Assembly: GCA_900549355.1 (NCBI GenBank)
Contig: UROA01000004.1
Coordinates: forward strand, 1-28,496
DNA: 28,496 bases
Origin: an uncultured Collinsella sp.
Lineage (GTDB): Bacteria > Actinomycetota > Coriobacteriia > Coriobacteriales > Coriobacteriaceae
Direction: 5' to 3'
Both the position numbers and the translations under genes were made by a program. This document shows positions 15,790 to 23,664 of the stretch, piece after piece. Every line of letters begins with the position of its first letter. Within the stretch, counting starts at the first letter, position 1. Below the pieces are notes generated by a model. The model was not told where the DNA came from. It did not search any database and saw only the letters and a list, made by a program, of their open reading frames with translations.

Positions 15790-18243
15790 ATGCGCGTTTC
15801 TTACGACTGGCTCAAGACCATGATCGATATTCCGGAGGATCCCAAGACCCTTTCGGACGAATACATCCGTACCGGCACCGAGGTCGAGGCGATCGACACC
15901 GTGGGAGAATCCTTCGACCACGTGGTGACTGCCAAGGTGCTTACCAAGACCCCGCACCCCGATAGCGACCATATGTATGTGTGCTCGGTCGACGTGGGCG
16001 ACAAGAATCTCGACGCCGACGGCAACCCCGCCCCGCTGCAGATCGTCTGCGGCGCGCAGAACTTCGAGGCCGGCGACCACATCGTCACGGCCATGATTGG
16101 CGCCGTGCTTCCCGGCGACGTCAAGATCAAGAAGAGCAAGCTTCGCGGCGTCGTGTCCATGGGCATGAACTGCTCCGCGCGCGAGCTCGGCCTGGGTGGC
16201 GACCACTCCGGCATTATGATCCTGCCCGAGGATACGCCCTGCGGCATGCCGTTTGCCGAGTACGTGGGCTCGAGCGACACCGTGCTCGACTGTGAGATCA
16301 CGCCCAACCGTCCCGACTGCCTGTCCATGATCGGCATGGCCCGCGAGACCGGCGCCATCTTCGACCGCGATTTCCACGTTGAGCTGCCCGCCATCAAGGT
16401 CGAGACCGGCCGCGCGACCGACGACGAGCTTTCCGTCGAGATCGCCGACGAGGGCCTGTGCGACCGCTACGTTGCCCGCATCGTGCGCAACGTCAAGGTC
16501 GGCCCGTCGCCAGACTGGATGGTCAAGCGCCTCAACGCCCTAGGCGTGCGCCCGCACAACAACATCGTCGACATCACCAACTACGTGATGATGCTCACCG
16601 GTCAGCCGCTGCACGCCTTTGACCTGGACACCTTTGCCGAGCGCGATGGCCACCGTCGTGTGGTGGTTCGTGCCGCCCAGCAGGACGAGAAGTTCACGAC
16701 GCTCGACGGCGAGGAGCGCGTGCTCGACGCCGGCATGGGCCTCATCACCGACGGCGAGCGCCCCGTGGCGTTGGCCGGCGTTATGGGTGGCATGGATTCC
16801 GAGATCGAGGACGATACCGTTGACGTGATGGTCGAGAGCGCCTGCTTCAACGCCGGCCGCACCTCGCACACCAGCCGCGACCTTTCGCTGATCTCCGACG
16901 CCTCCATTCGCTTTGAGCGCCAGGTTGACGAGACCGGCTGCGTGGATGTTGCCAACGTTACCTGCGCGCTGATTGAGGAGATCGCCGGCGGCGAGGTCGC
17001 TCCCGGCTATGTGGACGTGTTCCCCGCGCCCAAGACCATCGACAGCATCAAGCTGCGCCTGGCCCGCGTGCACGCCATCTGCGGTGCCGACATCGAGTCC
17101 GACTTTATCGAGCGCTCGCTCACCCGCCTGGGCTGCACCGTCGAGCGCGACGGCGAGGACTTTATGGTCACGCCGCCGAGCTTCCGTCCCGACCTGCCGC
17201 GTGAGATCGACCTGATCGAGGAGGTCTTGCGCTTATGGGGCATGGGCCGCGTGACGGCGACCATTCCGGCTGCCAAGAACCACATCGGCGGTCTGACCCG
17301 CGAGCAGAAGCTCACTCGTAAGGTCGGCGAGATCCTGCGCGCCTGCGGCCTCAACGAGACCACGACTTTTGGCTTTGCCGCCCCGGGCGACCTGGAGAAG
17401 ATCGGTATGTCCACCGAGGGTCGCGGTTGCCCCGTGGTGCTCATGAACCCGCTGGTAGCCGAGCAGACCGAGATGCGCCGCTCGCTGTTGCCAGGCCTGT
17501 TGCAGTCTGTGGCCTACAACGAGGCCCACGGCACGCCCAACGTGCATCTGTACGAGGTCGGCAGCTTGTTCCACGGTCGCGAGAACGCCAGCCTGCCCAA
17601 GGAGACCAAGTCCGTGGCGGGCGTGCTCTCGGGCCAGTGGAGCGAGCGGTCCTGGAACATGAAGTACCGTAAGCTGCGCTTCTTCTTTGGCAAGGGCATT
17701 GTCGAGGAGCTGCTTGCTCAGCTGCGCATCGAGAAGGTTCGCTTCCGTCCCGTCGAGGGCGAGGGCTATGCCTTCCTGCAGCCGGGTCGTGCGGCTGAGG
17801 TTCTGTCCGGCGGCACCGTGCTGGGCTGGGTTGGCGAGATCCACCCCAAGGCGCGCGAGGCCATGGGCATCGACGAGGTCGTCGTTGCCTTTGAGCTCGA
17901 CTTGGACAAGCTGATCAAGGGCGCCCGCAACCAGGAGAACTACCGCGAGTTCTCGCAGTACCCGGCCGTTGAGCACGACCTTGCTATCGTGGTCGACAAC
18001 ACTGTGACCTGCGAGGATCTTGAGCGCCGTATTACCAGCGCCGGAGGCAAGCTGCTCGAGGGCGTGCGCCTGTTCGACGTCTACCGCGATCCCGTCCGTA
18101 TCGGTGCGGGCAAGAAGTCCATGGCCTTTGCGCTTACGTATCGCTCCGACGACCACACGCTCACCAGCGAAGAGGTCGAAAAAGCGCACCAGAAGATCGT
18201 CACCAAGGTGTGCAAGGGCGTAAACGGCGAGGTCCGCGGCTAG
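15790..18243 (+). CDS. pheT: Phenylalanine--tRNA ligase beta subunit
   Basis: Editing and tRNA-binding beta subunit of the same enzyme; the 817-residue length is normal. Domains in order: tRNA-binding OB fold (~40-150, with HPDSDHMYVC), B3/B4 editing domain (~210-380, with NNIVDITNYVM and LAGVMGGMDSEI), B5 (~400-475), class II-like core (~480-690, with HLYEVGSLF), and C-terminal anticodon-binding FDX-ACB (~725-817, with FSQYPAVEHDLAIVVD). AGGAG lies seven bases before ATG. Transcription would end at the hairpin 18352-18388. Confidence 0.97.
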   Translation: MRVSYDWLKTMIDIPEDPKTLSDEYIRTGTEVEAIDTVGESFDHVVTAKVLTKTPHPDSDHMYVCSVDVGDKNLDADGNPAPLQIVCGAQNFEAGDHIVTAMIGAVLPGDVKIKKSKLRGVVSMGMNCSARELGLGGDHSGIMILPEDTPCGMPFAEYVGSSDTVLDCEITPNRPDCLSMIGMARETGAIFDRDFHVELPAIKVETGRATDDELSVEIADEGLCDRYVARIVRNVKVGPSPDWMVKRLNALGVRPHNNIVDITNYVMMLTGQPLHAFDLDTFAERDGHRRVVVRAAQQDEKFTTLDGEERVLDAGMGLITDGERPVALAGVMGGMDSEIEDDTVDVMVESACFNAGRTSHTSRDLSLISDASIRFERQVDETGCVDVANVTCALIEEIAGGEVAPGYVDVFPAPKTIDSIKLRLARVHAICGADIESDFIERSLTRLGCTVERDGEDFMVTPPSFRPDLPREIDLIEEVLRLWGMGRVTATIPAAKNHIGGLTREQKLTRKVGEILRACGLNETTTFGFAAPGDLEKIGMSTEGRGCPVVLMNPLVAEQTEMRRSLLPGLLQSVAYNEAHGTPNVHLYEVGSLFHGRENASLPKETKSVAGVLSGQWSERSWNMKYRKLRFFFGKGIVEELLAQLRIEKVRFRPVEGEGYAFLQPGRAAEVLSGGTVLGWVGEIHPKAREAMGIDEVVVAFELDLDKLIKGARNQENYREFSQYPAVEHDLAIVVDNTVTCEDLERRITSAGGKLLEGVRLFDVYRDPVRIGAGKKSMAFALTYRSDDHTLTSEEVEKAHQKIVTKVCKGVNGEVRG

Positions 18244-18351
18244 GTCCTGCGCTGGGGTATGGGTCAGCGGTGGCTGCTGCCGAGTCCTACGTGACTGCTG
18301 TGCCCGGTATAAGGCACCGTTGAGCCTGCATATATGACACGCGCATTACAT

Positions 18352-18388
18352 AACGGCGTGCTGCTTTGTCGGCAGTGCGCCGTTTTGC
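18352..18388 (+). terminator. pheT terminator overlapping the nikM promoter
   Basis: A 13-bp stem (18352-18364 with 18372-18384, two G-U pairs) and a 7-nt loop is followed by TTTTGC. Its loop and 3' arm contain the -35 of the next promoter, and the T-run abuts the extended -10. Confidence 0.8.
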
Positions 18389-18394
18389 TATGAT
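18366..18394 (+). promoter_or_regulatory. Promoter of the nickel transporter operon
   Basis: -35 TTGTCG (18366-18371) and -10 TATGAT (18389-18394) are 17 bases apart, with TGC just before the -10 making it an extended -10. The transcript would start near 18401, just before the NikR operator. Confidence 0.8.
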
Positions 18395-18404
18395 AGCCCG
18401 CGGC

Positions 18405-18432
18405 GTGTTACGAATCTGACATTACGTAACAC
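18405..18432 (+). promoter_or_regulatory. NikR operator (GTGTTAC-N14-GTAACAC)
   Basis: GTGTTAC (18405-18411) and GTAACAC (18426-18432) are perfect inverted half-sites separated by 14 bases. This equals the GTGTTAC-N14/15-GTAACAC form described for NikR in several lineages. It covers about +5 to +32 of the predicted transcript, so nickel-bound NikR would repress. It also identifies the transporter's metal as nickel. The regulator gene is not in the window. Confidence 0.85.
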
Positions 18433-18489
18433 TGGAAAGGTGATTCAAGCGGCGTTGCAATTCCGTGCGCCGATAACCGGGAGGCGTAC

Positions 18490-19575
18490 ATGCACATTCC
18501 AGATAATTATCTGTCCCCGCAGACCGATGCCGTTATGGCGGTGGCGATGGTGCCCGTTTGGATCCACTGCATCAAGAAGGTGCGCGCCACGCTCGATCGC
18601 GAGCACATGGCGTTCCTGGGCATCTGCGCCGCGTTCTCCTTCCTGCTCATGATGTTCAACGTGCCGCTGCCTGGCGGCACCACAGGCCACGCCGTTGGTG
18701 GCGCACTCATCGCGCTGCTGCTGGGCCCCGAGGCCGCGGCTATCGCGGTTTCGGTCGCGCTGGCGCTGCAAGCGCTGCTGTTTGGCGACGGCGGCATCCT
18801 GTCCTTTGGCGCTAACTGCTTTAACATGGCCTTCGTGTTGCCGTTTGCCGCAGCCATCGTGTTCCGCGCGCTTAACAGCCGTTTGCACGACAAGAGCTGG
18901 GGCACCTCGGTTTCGGCCATCGTAAGCGGCTGGGTCGGCCTGTGCCTGGCGGCCCTGTGCGCAGCAATCGAGTTTGGTATTCAGCCGATGCTTTTCACGA
19001 ATGCTTCGGGCGCTCCGCTGTACTGCCCCTTCCCGCTGTCCATTGCCATTCCGGCCATGATGATCCCGCATATGTTGGTAGCCGGCGTGGTCGAGGGCGT
19101 GGCGACTGCCGCGATCTACGGCTTTATCAAGAAGACGGCGCCGAGCGTTATCGTCGGCCCCGAGGCCGGCCAGGGACAACATTCGGCCGATAGGCCTGCT
19201 GCCAAGAAGACCTCGCTGGTCCCCACGCTCATCTTGGTTGCCGTGCTTGTCGTGGCCACGCCGCTGGGCCTGCTGGCCACGGGTGACGCCTGGGGTGAGT
19301 GGGACGCCGAGGGCGCCGCGACCGCCGTTCAGGAGGTTGGCGACGACAGCCTGCAGGCTTCGGTCGGTCTCGACACCCCGACCTTTGCCGATGCGCTGCC
19401 TACGGGTGATTACCTGCAGGCCTATTCCGAGGAGCAGGGTCTCGGCTTTGCCGGTCAGGCTGCCATGTATATCCTGTCCGGCGTGATTGGCGTGGCGGTG
19501 CTCACCATCGCATTCCGTCTGATCTCGCTGACGGTCAAGGAAAGCGGTGCTCATGGCGATGGTCGAGCTGCCTAG
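18490..19575 (+). CDS. nikM: Nickel ECF transporter substrate-binding protein NikM fused to NikN-like domain
   Basis: S-component that binds Ni2+ through the free N-terminus. The sequence starts MHIPDNYLS, whose Met1-His2 is the known metal-binding end of NikM/CbiM. Residues 1-~215 form the CbiM membrane core (VPLPGGTTGHAVGG, FGDGGILSFGANCFNMA). A linker (GPEAGQGQHSADRPAA) leads to a second part (~220-361) with a membrane span, a TPLGLLATGDAW segment of the NikN/PDGLE type and a final span, so this is a NikMN fusion. Length is 361 residues. GGGAGG precedes ATG. The NikR operator upstream argues for nickel over cobalt, and I saw no cobalamin riboswitch. It overlaps the cbiQ start. Confidence 0.92.
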   Translation: MHIPDNYLSPQTDAVMAVAMVPVWIHCIKKVRATLDREHMAFLGICAAFSFLLMMFNVPLPGGTTGHAVGGALIALLLGPEAAAIAVSVALALQALLFGDGGILSFGANCFNMAFVLPFAAAIVFRALNSRLHDKSWGTSVSAIVSGWVGLCLAALCAAIEFGIQPMLFTNASGAPLYCPFPLSIAIPAMMIPHMLVAGVVEGVATAAIYGFIKKTAPSVIVGPEAGQGQHSADRPAAKKTSLVPTLILVAVLVVATPLGLLATGDAWGEWDAEGAATAVQEVGDDSLQASVGLDTPTFADALPTGDYLQAYSEEQGLGFAGQAAMYILSGVIGVAVLTIAFRLISLTVKESGAHGDGRAA

Positions 19576-20389
19576 CTGGCTTGCGGTCGAGCAGCGTTAC
19601 GAGCCCACGGGCGCTCGTCATCGCGTGATGCAAAAGAACGTCCTGCACCTGGCGAGCCTGCTTGAGCGGGTTCGCCTGGGCGGGGGCGCGCACGAGGGCG
19701 GGTCGATGGTCGACCGCGCCCTTTCTTGCGTTTCGGCTCCGGTGCGCCTGGTGGGGATGTTCTTTTGCGTCCTGTGCGTGTGTCTGACGCAGAGCCCGCT
19801 GTACATCATGTTGATGGCGGCCATCGCGCTGGTGCTCGTTGCCGTGCGCCCCGTACGCGGGCTGCGGGCAACCTTTGTGCCGGCGCTTGGCGCTGCGGGA
19901 CTCGCGGTGGTTCTGGCGCTGCCCGCCTTGCTGCTGGACGCTTCTGCCGCGGGCGCCATGCTCAAGATTGCGCTCAAGACCTTCATTAATGTGTCGCTGG
20001 TGCTGGGCGTTTCGTGGACCCTCACGTGGAGCCGCATATCGGCGGCGCTCAAGATGCTGCATCTACCCGACGAAGTTATCTTTACGTTTGATATGGCGCT
20101 CAAGCACATCGAGGTGCTGGGTCGCACGGCGCACAATCTGTGCGAATCGGTCATGCTACGCAGCGTTGGCCGTGCGCCTGAGGGATTTTCGCGTACCGAT
20201 TCGATCGCGGGTATCATGGGCATGACCTTTATCAAGGCGATGGAATGCAGCCGCGCGATGGACGAGGCTATGCTTTGCCGCGGCTTTGCCGGTGCGTATC
20301 CGGCTCCCGCGCGCGCCAGGTTTGGCTGGCGCGATGCGGTCTATGCGGCCGGCGTGGCGCTGCTGGCAGTGTTGTGCGCCGTGCTGTAG
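19547..20389 (+). CDS. cbiQ: ECF transporter transmembrane (T) component CbiQ/NikQ
   Basis: Membrane scaffold that couples NikMN to the ATPase. About 280 residues with a cluster of membrane helices (PVRLVGMFFCVLCVCLTQSP, IALVLVAV, VVLALPALLL). The coupling helices near the end contain AMLCRGF, equivalent to the Ala-x-x-x-Arg-Gly motifs that dock to the ATPase. GTG 19547 is used because AAGGAAAG lies at good spacing; ATG 19553 is the alternative. It overlaps the end of nikM by 29 bases, so the two are translationally coupled. The first ~60 residues are more hydrophilic than usual. Confidence 0.88.
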   Translation: MLMAMVELPSWLAVEQRYEPTGARHRVMQKNVLHLASLLERVRLGGGAHEGGSMVDRALSCVSAPVRLVGMFFCVLCVCLTQSPLYIMLMAAIALVLVAVRPVRGLRATFVPALGAAGLAVVLALPALLLDASAAGAMLKIALKTFINVSLVLGVSWTLTWSRISAALKMLHLPDEVIFTFDMALKHIEVLGRTAHNLCESVMLRSVGRAPEGFSRTDSIAGIMGMTFIKAMECSRAMDEAMLCRGFAGAYPAPARARFGWRDAVYAAGVALLAVLCAVL

Positions 20390-20417
20390 GCGCTGCTGGT
20401 TCCGACTGGGGATGCAA

Positions 20418-21206
20418 ATGGGGAAGGGCGACGTTTTGACGATCGATATGAATAGTGCGGCGGGCACGAACGGTGCGGGCGGCGCCGAGGTCGCGCCGCT
20501 CATCGAGCTGCGCGACGTGGTGTTCTCCTATGCGGGGCATACGGTTGTCGATGGCGTGTCGCTGCAGATCGATCGTGGTGAACTCGTTGCCCTGCTCGGT
20601 CCCAACGGCTGCGGTAAGACGACGATTATGCGTCTTATTAACGGCCTTGAACTCGCGGACGCAGGGGCATACCTGTTTGACGGGCACGTGATCGATGAGG
20701 CGTTTCTAAAGGATTCCGCGGCCGCTCAGCGTTTTCATCAGCGCGTAGGTTTTGTGTTTCAAAATGCCGATGCTCAGCTGTTCTGCGCTACGGTGGGCGA
20801 GGAAGTTGCTTTTGGTCCCGCGCAGATGGGGCTGCCGGCAGACGAGCTCGAGCGTCGCGTCCGCGACGCCATGGAGCTGTTCCAGGTTGCCGATCTGGTC
20901 GACGCCTCGCCCTATCAGCTTTCGGGCGGGCAAAAGAAGCGTGTGGCGCTGGCGGCAGTCGTATCGATGAACCCCGATATCCTAGTGCTCGACGAGCCTA
21001 CCAATGGGCTCGACGAGGATTCATGCGACATCGTGGTCAACTTCTTGCTGGCCTACGTCGCGGCGGGTAAGACGGTCTTGATGAGTACGCATCATCAGGA
21101 TTTGGTGCGACGCCTGGGCGCCCGTGCCGTCTATATCGATCGATATCACCACGTGGTCGAGGCGCCTTCGCCGTCGTATGGAACCGAAAGTGGTGCTACG
21201 GACTAG
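20418..21206 (+). CDS. cbiO: ECF transporter ATP-binding protein CbiO/NikO
   Basis: ATPase that energises the nickel transporter. The 262-residue protein has a complete ABC core: Walker A GPNGCGKTT (61-69), Q-loop VFQNADAQLF (Q115), signature LSGGQ (168-172), Walker B ILVLDEP (188-194) and H-loop MSTHH. The FCATVGEEVAFGP segment is typical of ECF ATPases. ATG 20418 is preferred because GGGG lies six bases upstream; ATG 20412 and 20448 are in frame but worse spaced. A single ATPase is encoded, so it probably acts as a homodimer. It sits 28 bases after cbiQ. Confidence 0.93.
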   Translation: MGKGDVLTIDMNSAAGTNGAGGAEVAPLIELRDVVFSYAGHTVVDGVSLQIDRGELVALLGPNGCGKTTIMRLINGLELADAGAYLFDGHVIDEAFLKDSAAAQRFHQRVGFVFQNADAQLFCATVGEEVAFGPAQMGLPADELERRVRDAMELFQVADLVDASPYQLSGGQKKRVALAAVVSMNPDILVLDEPTNGLDEDSCDIVVNFLLAYVAAGKTVLMSTHHQDLVRRLGARAVYIDRYHHVVEAPSPSYGTESGATD

Positions 21207-21251
21207 TTGCTGCGTAGAGCGTGCGTAGCCGTCCGCGCGGCTTTGCCGTGA

Positions 21252-21260
21252 TGGTATAGT
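21252..21260 (+). promoter_or_regulatory. Extended -10 promoter of the phospholipase-like gene
   Basis: TGG-TATAGT is a good extended -10 about 25 bases before the start, with no clear -35. This suggests the gene is not part of the nickel operon. Confidence 0.6.
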
Positions 21261-21285
21261 TATCCAGGTTTTTATGGGGGTGGCT

Positions 21286-22134
21286 ATGCCAAGCTGGAAC
21301 ATTCATATCGCTCAGACGGAGCGCTTGCTGGAGCGCACCGGTGCGCTTGCCAATAGCGTGCGCGACCGCAATGCCTTTTTGTTTGGCTGCGTGGTTCCGG
21401 ATATCTTCGTGGGCTATATGGTCCCAGGCATCGCCGATCCCATCCCGTACCGCATTACGCACTTTGCCAAGCCTGAACCCATCCCTAAGCCTCGTGAGCA
21501 TGAGTTCTGGGATACCTATGTGGCACCGTTGCTTAAAAGTTCGCCCACCGGTGCGCCAGCCGCGGCGACCTCGATTATCGAGGAGCGCGAGCGACTGAAT
21601 CGCGTGCACTATCCCCAGCGCTACAGGGATGCTGAGCCGGTTGTCGGTCCCGGCGCTCGTGAGTTCTCGCTTGCGTCCGAGGACGTGGCGCAGTCGTTGC
21701 TCGATTTGACACTGGGTGTCTGGTCGCATCTGGTGGCCGATACCGTATGGAATACGCGCGTGAATCAGTACCTGGAGGCGCACGGCGGCAAGCCGTGCGA
21801 GGAGTTCCGCATTAAAAAGCAAGGCGACTTTGACTGGTTTGGCAAGACGCTGGGCATCGTTTCCATCCCGCGTGCGACCGATCGCCTGTATACTGCGGCG
21901 ACGCGTTTTGGGCAGTATCCCATCCATAAGGAGTATGTGCTCAAGACCATCGGCGTTATGCACGAGATCGTGCGCGAAAACCCCGGCGAGCCCGACCATC
22001 CGCCATACCGCCTGCTGACCGAGGAATTCTTCGACGCAACGTTTACCGAGGTCATCGAGCTGACCGAGGCGGGTTTTGCGGCTCCCCCTCGCGGCCTCTT
22101 CCTCCCCCCCAATGCCGAGCGTTGCCGCTTCTGA
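21286..22134 (+). CDS. Zinc-dependent phospholipase C-like (PF00882-type) protein
   Basis: A 282-residue protein starting MPSWNIHIAQTERLL and containing AFLFGCVVPDI near residue 40 and LLDLTLGVWSHLVADTVWN near 150. These His/Asp positions match the metal ligands of the zinc-dependent phospholipase C family, which in gut Firmicutes and actinobacteria often appears as a non-secreted protein of unknown substrate. No signal peptide is visible, so a cytoplasmic role is likely. ATG 21286 is chosen because GGGGGTGG lies upstream; ATG 21274 is an alternative that adds four residues. It converges with the DUF559-like gene. Confidence 0.8.
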   Translation: MPSWNIHIAQTERLLERTGALANSVRDRNAFLFGCVVPDIFVGYMVPGIADPIPYRITHFAKPEPIPKPREHEFWDTYVAPLLKSSPTGAPAAATSIIEERERLNRVHYPQRYRDAEPVVGPGAREFSLASEDVAQSLLDLTLGVWSHLVADTVWNTRVNQYLEAHGGKPCEEFRIKKQGDFDWFGKTLGIVSIPRATDRLYTAATRFGQYPIHKEYVLKTIGVMHEIVRENPGEPDHPPYRLLTEEFFDATFTEVIELTEAGFAAPPRGLFLPPNAERCRF

Positions 22135-22164
22135 CGTCCCCGCAGCCCCTCTGATCGCTAGCTG

Positions 22165-23238
22165 CTAGCCGGCCGGCCCGGCAGTGAATAGCTCAACCCA
22201 ATCGACAAGTAGCTCTTGCCGTAAGGTATCTTCGGCAATGCGCTCCTGTTTGGTCTTTGGGATGTGGGGAAGCCCGGCCTTTTTATGGATGAGCTCGGCT
22301 ATGTGGTCGAAGCTCTTCTTCTCCTTGATCTGGTCATAGGTAATTTGGATGACGTCGTAGCCCATGCTTGTGAGTGCGGTGGCGCGCTCGGCATCGGAGA
22401 GGCTCGCGGCTTCGCTGTCGTGGGCAGAGCGGCCTTGGCATTCCAGAATGACGCCCATGCTGTCGGTGGCGCTTTCGATGAGGATATCGGCGTAGCAGCA
22501 GGTTTTGTCATACAGCGAACGTGCGGCTTCACTGAGCGGGATGCGCGCGTTGTTGGCGATCTCGATGCCCTGGCCGCCCTCGTCGCGGGGGAGCGAGATA
22601 AGCATGGAGGTCTGTACTTCGAAGGGCGAGGCGGCCTGCCCCGTCATGTGCTCGGCCGCCCAGCGCCGTTGTTTGACGCCGCGCAGGCCTGCGGCTTGCT
22701 TGGCGAACGCGGCGATATCCGTTGCGGTAAGAAGCGGCGTGCGCTTCCACAAGTTGGTGTCATTGCCCTTGGTGTCGTTAACTCGCTCCCAGCCGCAGTT
22801 GGGTGGAATGAACTTAAGCGAAATAGCTTCATCGAGTTGTTGTTGCGTTCGCTCGCAGGGCTTAAACACTGCAAAGGAGCCGCACATCTCGTAGCAAGCC
22901 ATGAGTAACTGGTTGCGTGAAACCTGCGTAGCAAGGTTGAGCAGCGTGAACTCCGGTGACGTGACATCAAACCCATGTTCAGTCTGCCTAAACGACCCCG
23001 GAGGTGGTTCTTGGGTCAGGAGGTGCGATTTAAACAGGCTTCGCGACCCGGATTGTGCCCGAGTGAATACAAGCCTGTGAAGTGGTGCGTGAAGCAGGTC
23101 TTTTACAACTGCATGACTTCCGAGACCACAACATCTGCGATCCATATTGCCAAGGCTAATGGCGGGGTAAAGGCCTAATACCTGCGGCGGGATGCGGTAG
23201 TAGTTAAAGGCGGATTGCCCACAAAGCGTCAGGTCCAT
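22165..23238 (-). CDS. DUF559/Vsr-like nuclease-fold protein with AbiEi-like N-terminal region
   Basis: A 357-residue protein. The N-terminal half starts MDLTLCGQSAFNYYRIPPQV and contains DVTSPEFTLLNLATQV, a layout seen in AbiEi-antitoxin-like and DUF559 proteins of actinobacteria. The C-terminal part has a PD-(D/E)XK-like core: ADILIES, then GVILECQGRSAHDSE and ALTSMGYDVIQITYDQI, like DUF559/very-short-patch-repair folds. The substrate is unknown; a link to DNA repair or defence is inferred from fold only. ATG 23238 has AGGAGGG at good spacing on the minus strand. Two inverted motif copies flank its promoter. The frame is intact. Confidence 0.75.
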   Translation of the reverse strand: MDLTLCGQSAFNYYRIPPQVLGLYPAISLGNMDRRCCGLGSHAVVKDLLHAPLHRLVFTRAQSGSRSLFKSHLLTQEPPPGSFRQTEHGFDVTSPEFTLLNLATQVSRNQLLMACYEMCGSFAVFKPCERTQQQLDEAISLKFIPPNCGWERVNDTKGNDTNLWKRTPLLTATDIAAFAKQAAGLRGVKQRRWAAEHMTGQAASPFEVQTSMLISLPRDEGGQGIEIANNARIPLSEAARSLYDKTCCYADILIESATDSMGVILECQGRSAHDSEAASLSDAERATALTSMGYDVIQITYDQIKEKKSFDHIAELIHKKAGLPHIPKTKQERIAEDTLRQELLVDWVELFTAGPAG

Positions 23239-23292
23239 AATGCCCTCCTGGCCGAAATCATCTCTTTGAAGCGAGTGATGCCAGCGTCAATC

Positions 23293-23416
23293 CGGAAGTA
23301 TGCGGCAAAATCTGAACCCTATGAGCGGACCTGGCTTTTGAGGCTAGTTTATCAGGCATTTTGTTGCGAAAAAACAGGGTGTGCTCGGAGGTTCCAGAAT
23401 TTGCCGCATACTTCCG
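23293..23416. repeat. Inverted pair of 17-bp motifs flanking the promoter of the DUF559-like gene
   Basis: CGGAAGTATGCGGCAAA (23293-23309) recurs as an exact reverse complement at 23400-23416. Similarity continues past the core (TCTG-AACC versus TCTGGAACC). A second short pair, GACCTGG (23328-23334) and CCAGGTC (23421-23427), also exists. The copies lie either side of the predicted minus-strand -10, as expected for a looping operator or cruciform. The rest of the 23239-23596 gap shows no gene. Confidence 0.8.
23346..23354 (-). promoter_or_regulatory. Promoter of the DUF559-like gene
   Basis: On the minus strand TGA-TAAACT forms an extended -10 with a T-rich -35 region about 16 bases upstream. 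It lies between the inverted motifs, and the leader is about 100 bases. Confidence 0.5.
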
Positions 23417-23596
23417 AAAACCAGGTCGATTTGGTTCTTGCTAAAACGATTTATCAGCCCTGTGTGAGGTGTGGGTTTGCCACCGGGCGAACACTTTTAG
23501 CGCTTGGGGCTTTATTTTTTGGGCCTCGGAGGGCGGATTTCGCGCTTTTGATAAAGAAATGGGTGCGTGTCATGCCGTGCGGTAGGCATCGGCGCA

Positions 23597-23636
23597 CAGA
23601 AAAAGGGCCCGGAAGGCAATGCCTTCCGGGCCCTTT
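23597..23636 (-). terminator. Rho-independent terminator of pyk
   Basis: A perfect 16-bp stem (23602-23617 with 23621-23636) with loop AAT is followed on the minus strand by TTTTTCTG. It lies 28 bases after the pyk stop. Confidence 0.95.
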
Positions 23637-23664
23637 GCAATGCAAATCTGCTTGCAAGTACGAT

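Noticed and set aside
18244..18489. Cobalamin riboswitch upstream of the CbiM-like gene
   Set aside because: No B12-box-like sequence was seen; the region instead holds a terminator, a promoter and a NikR operator.
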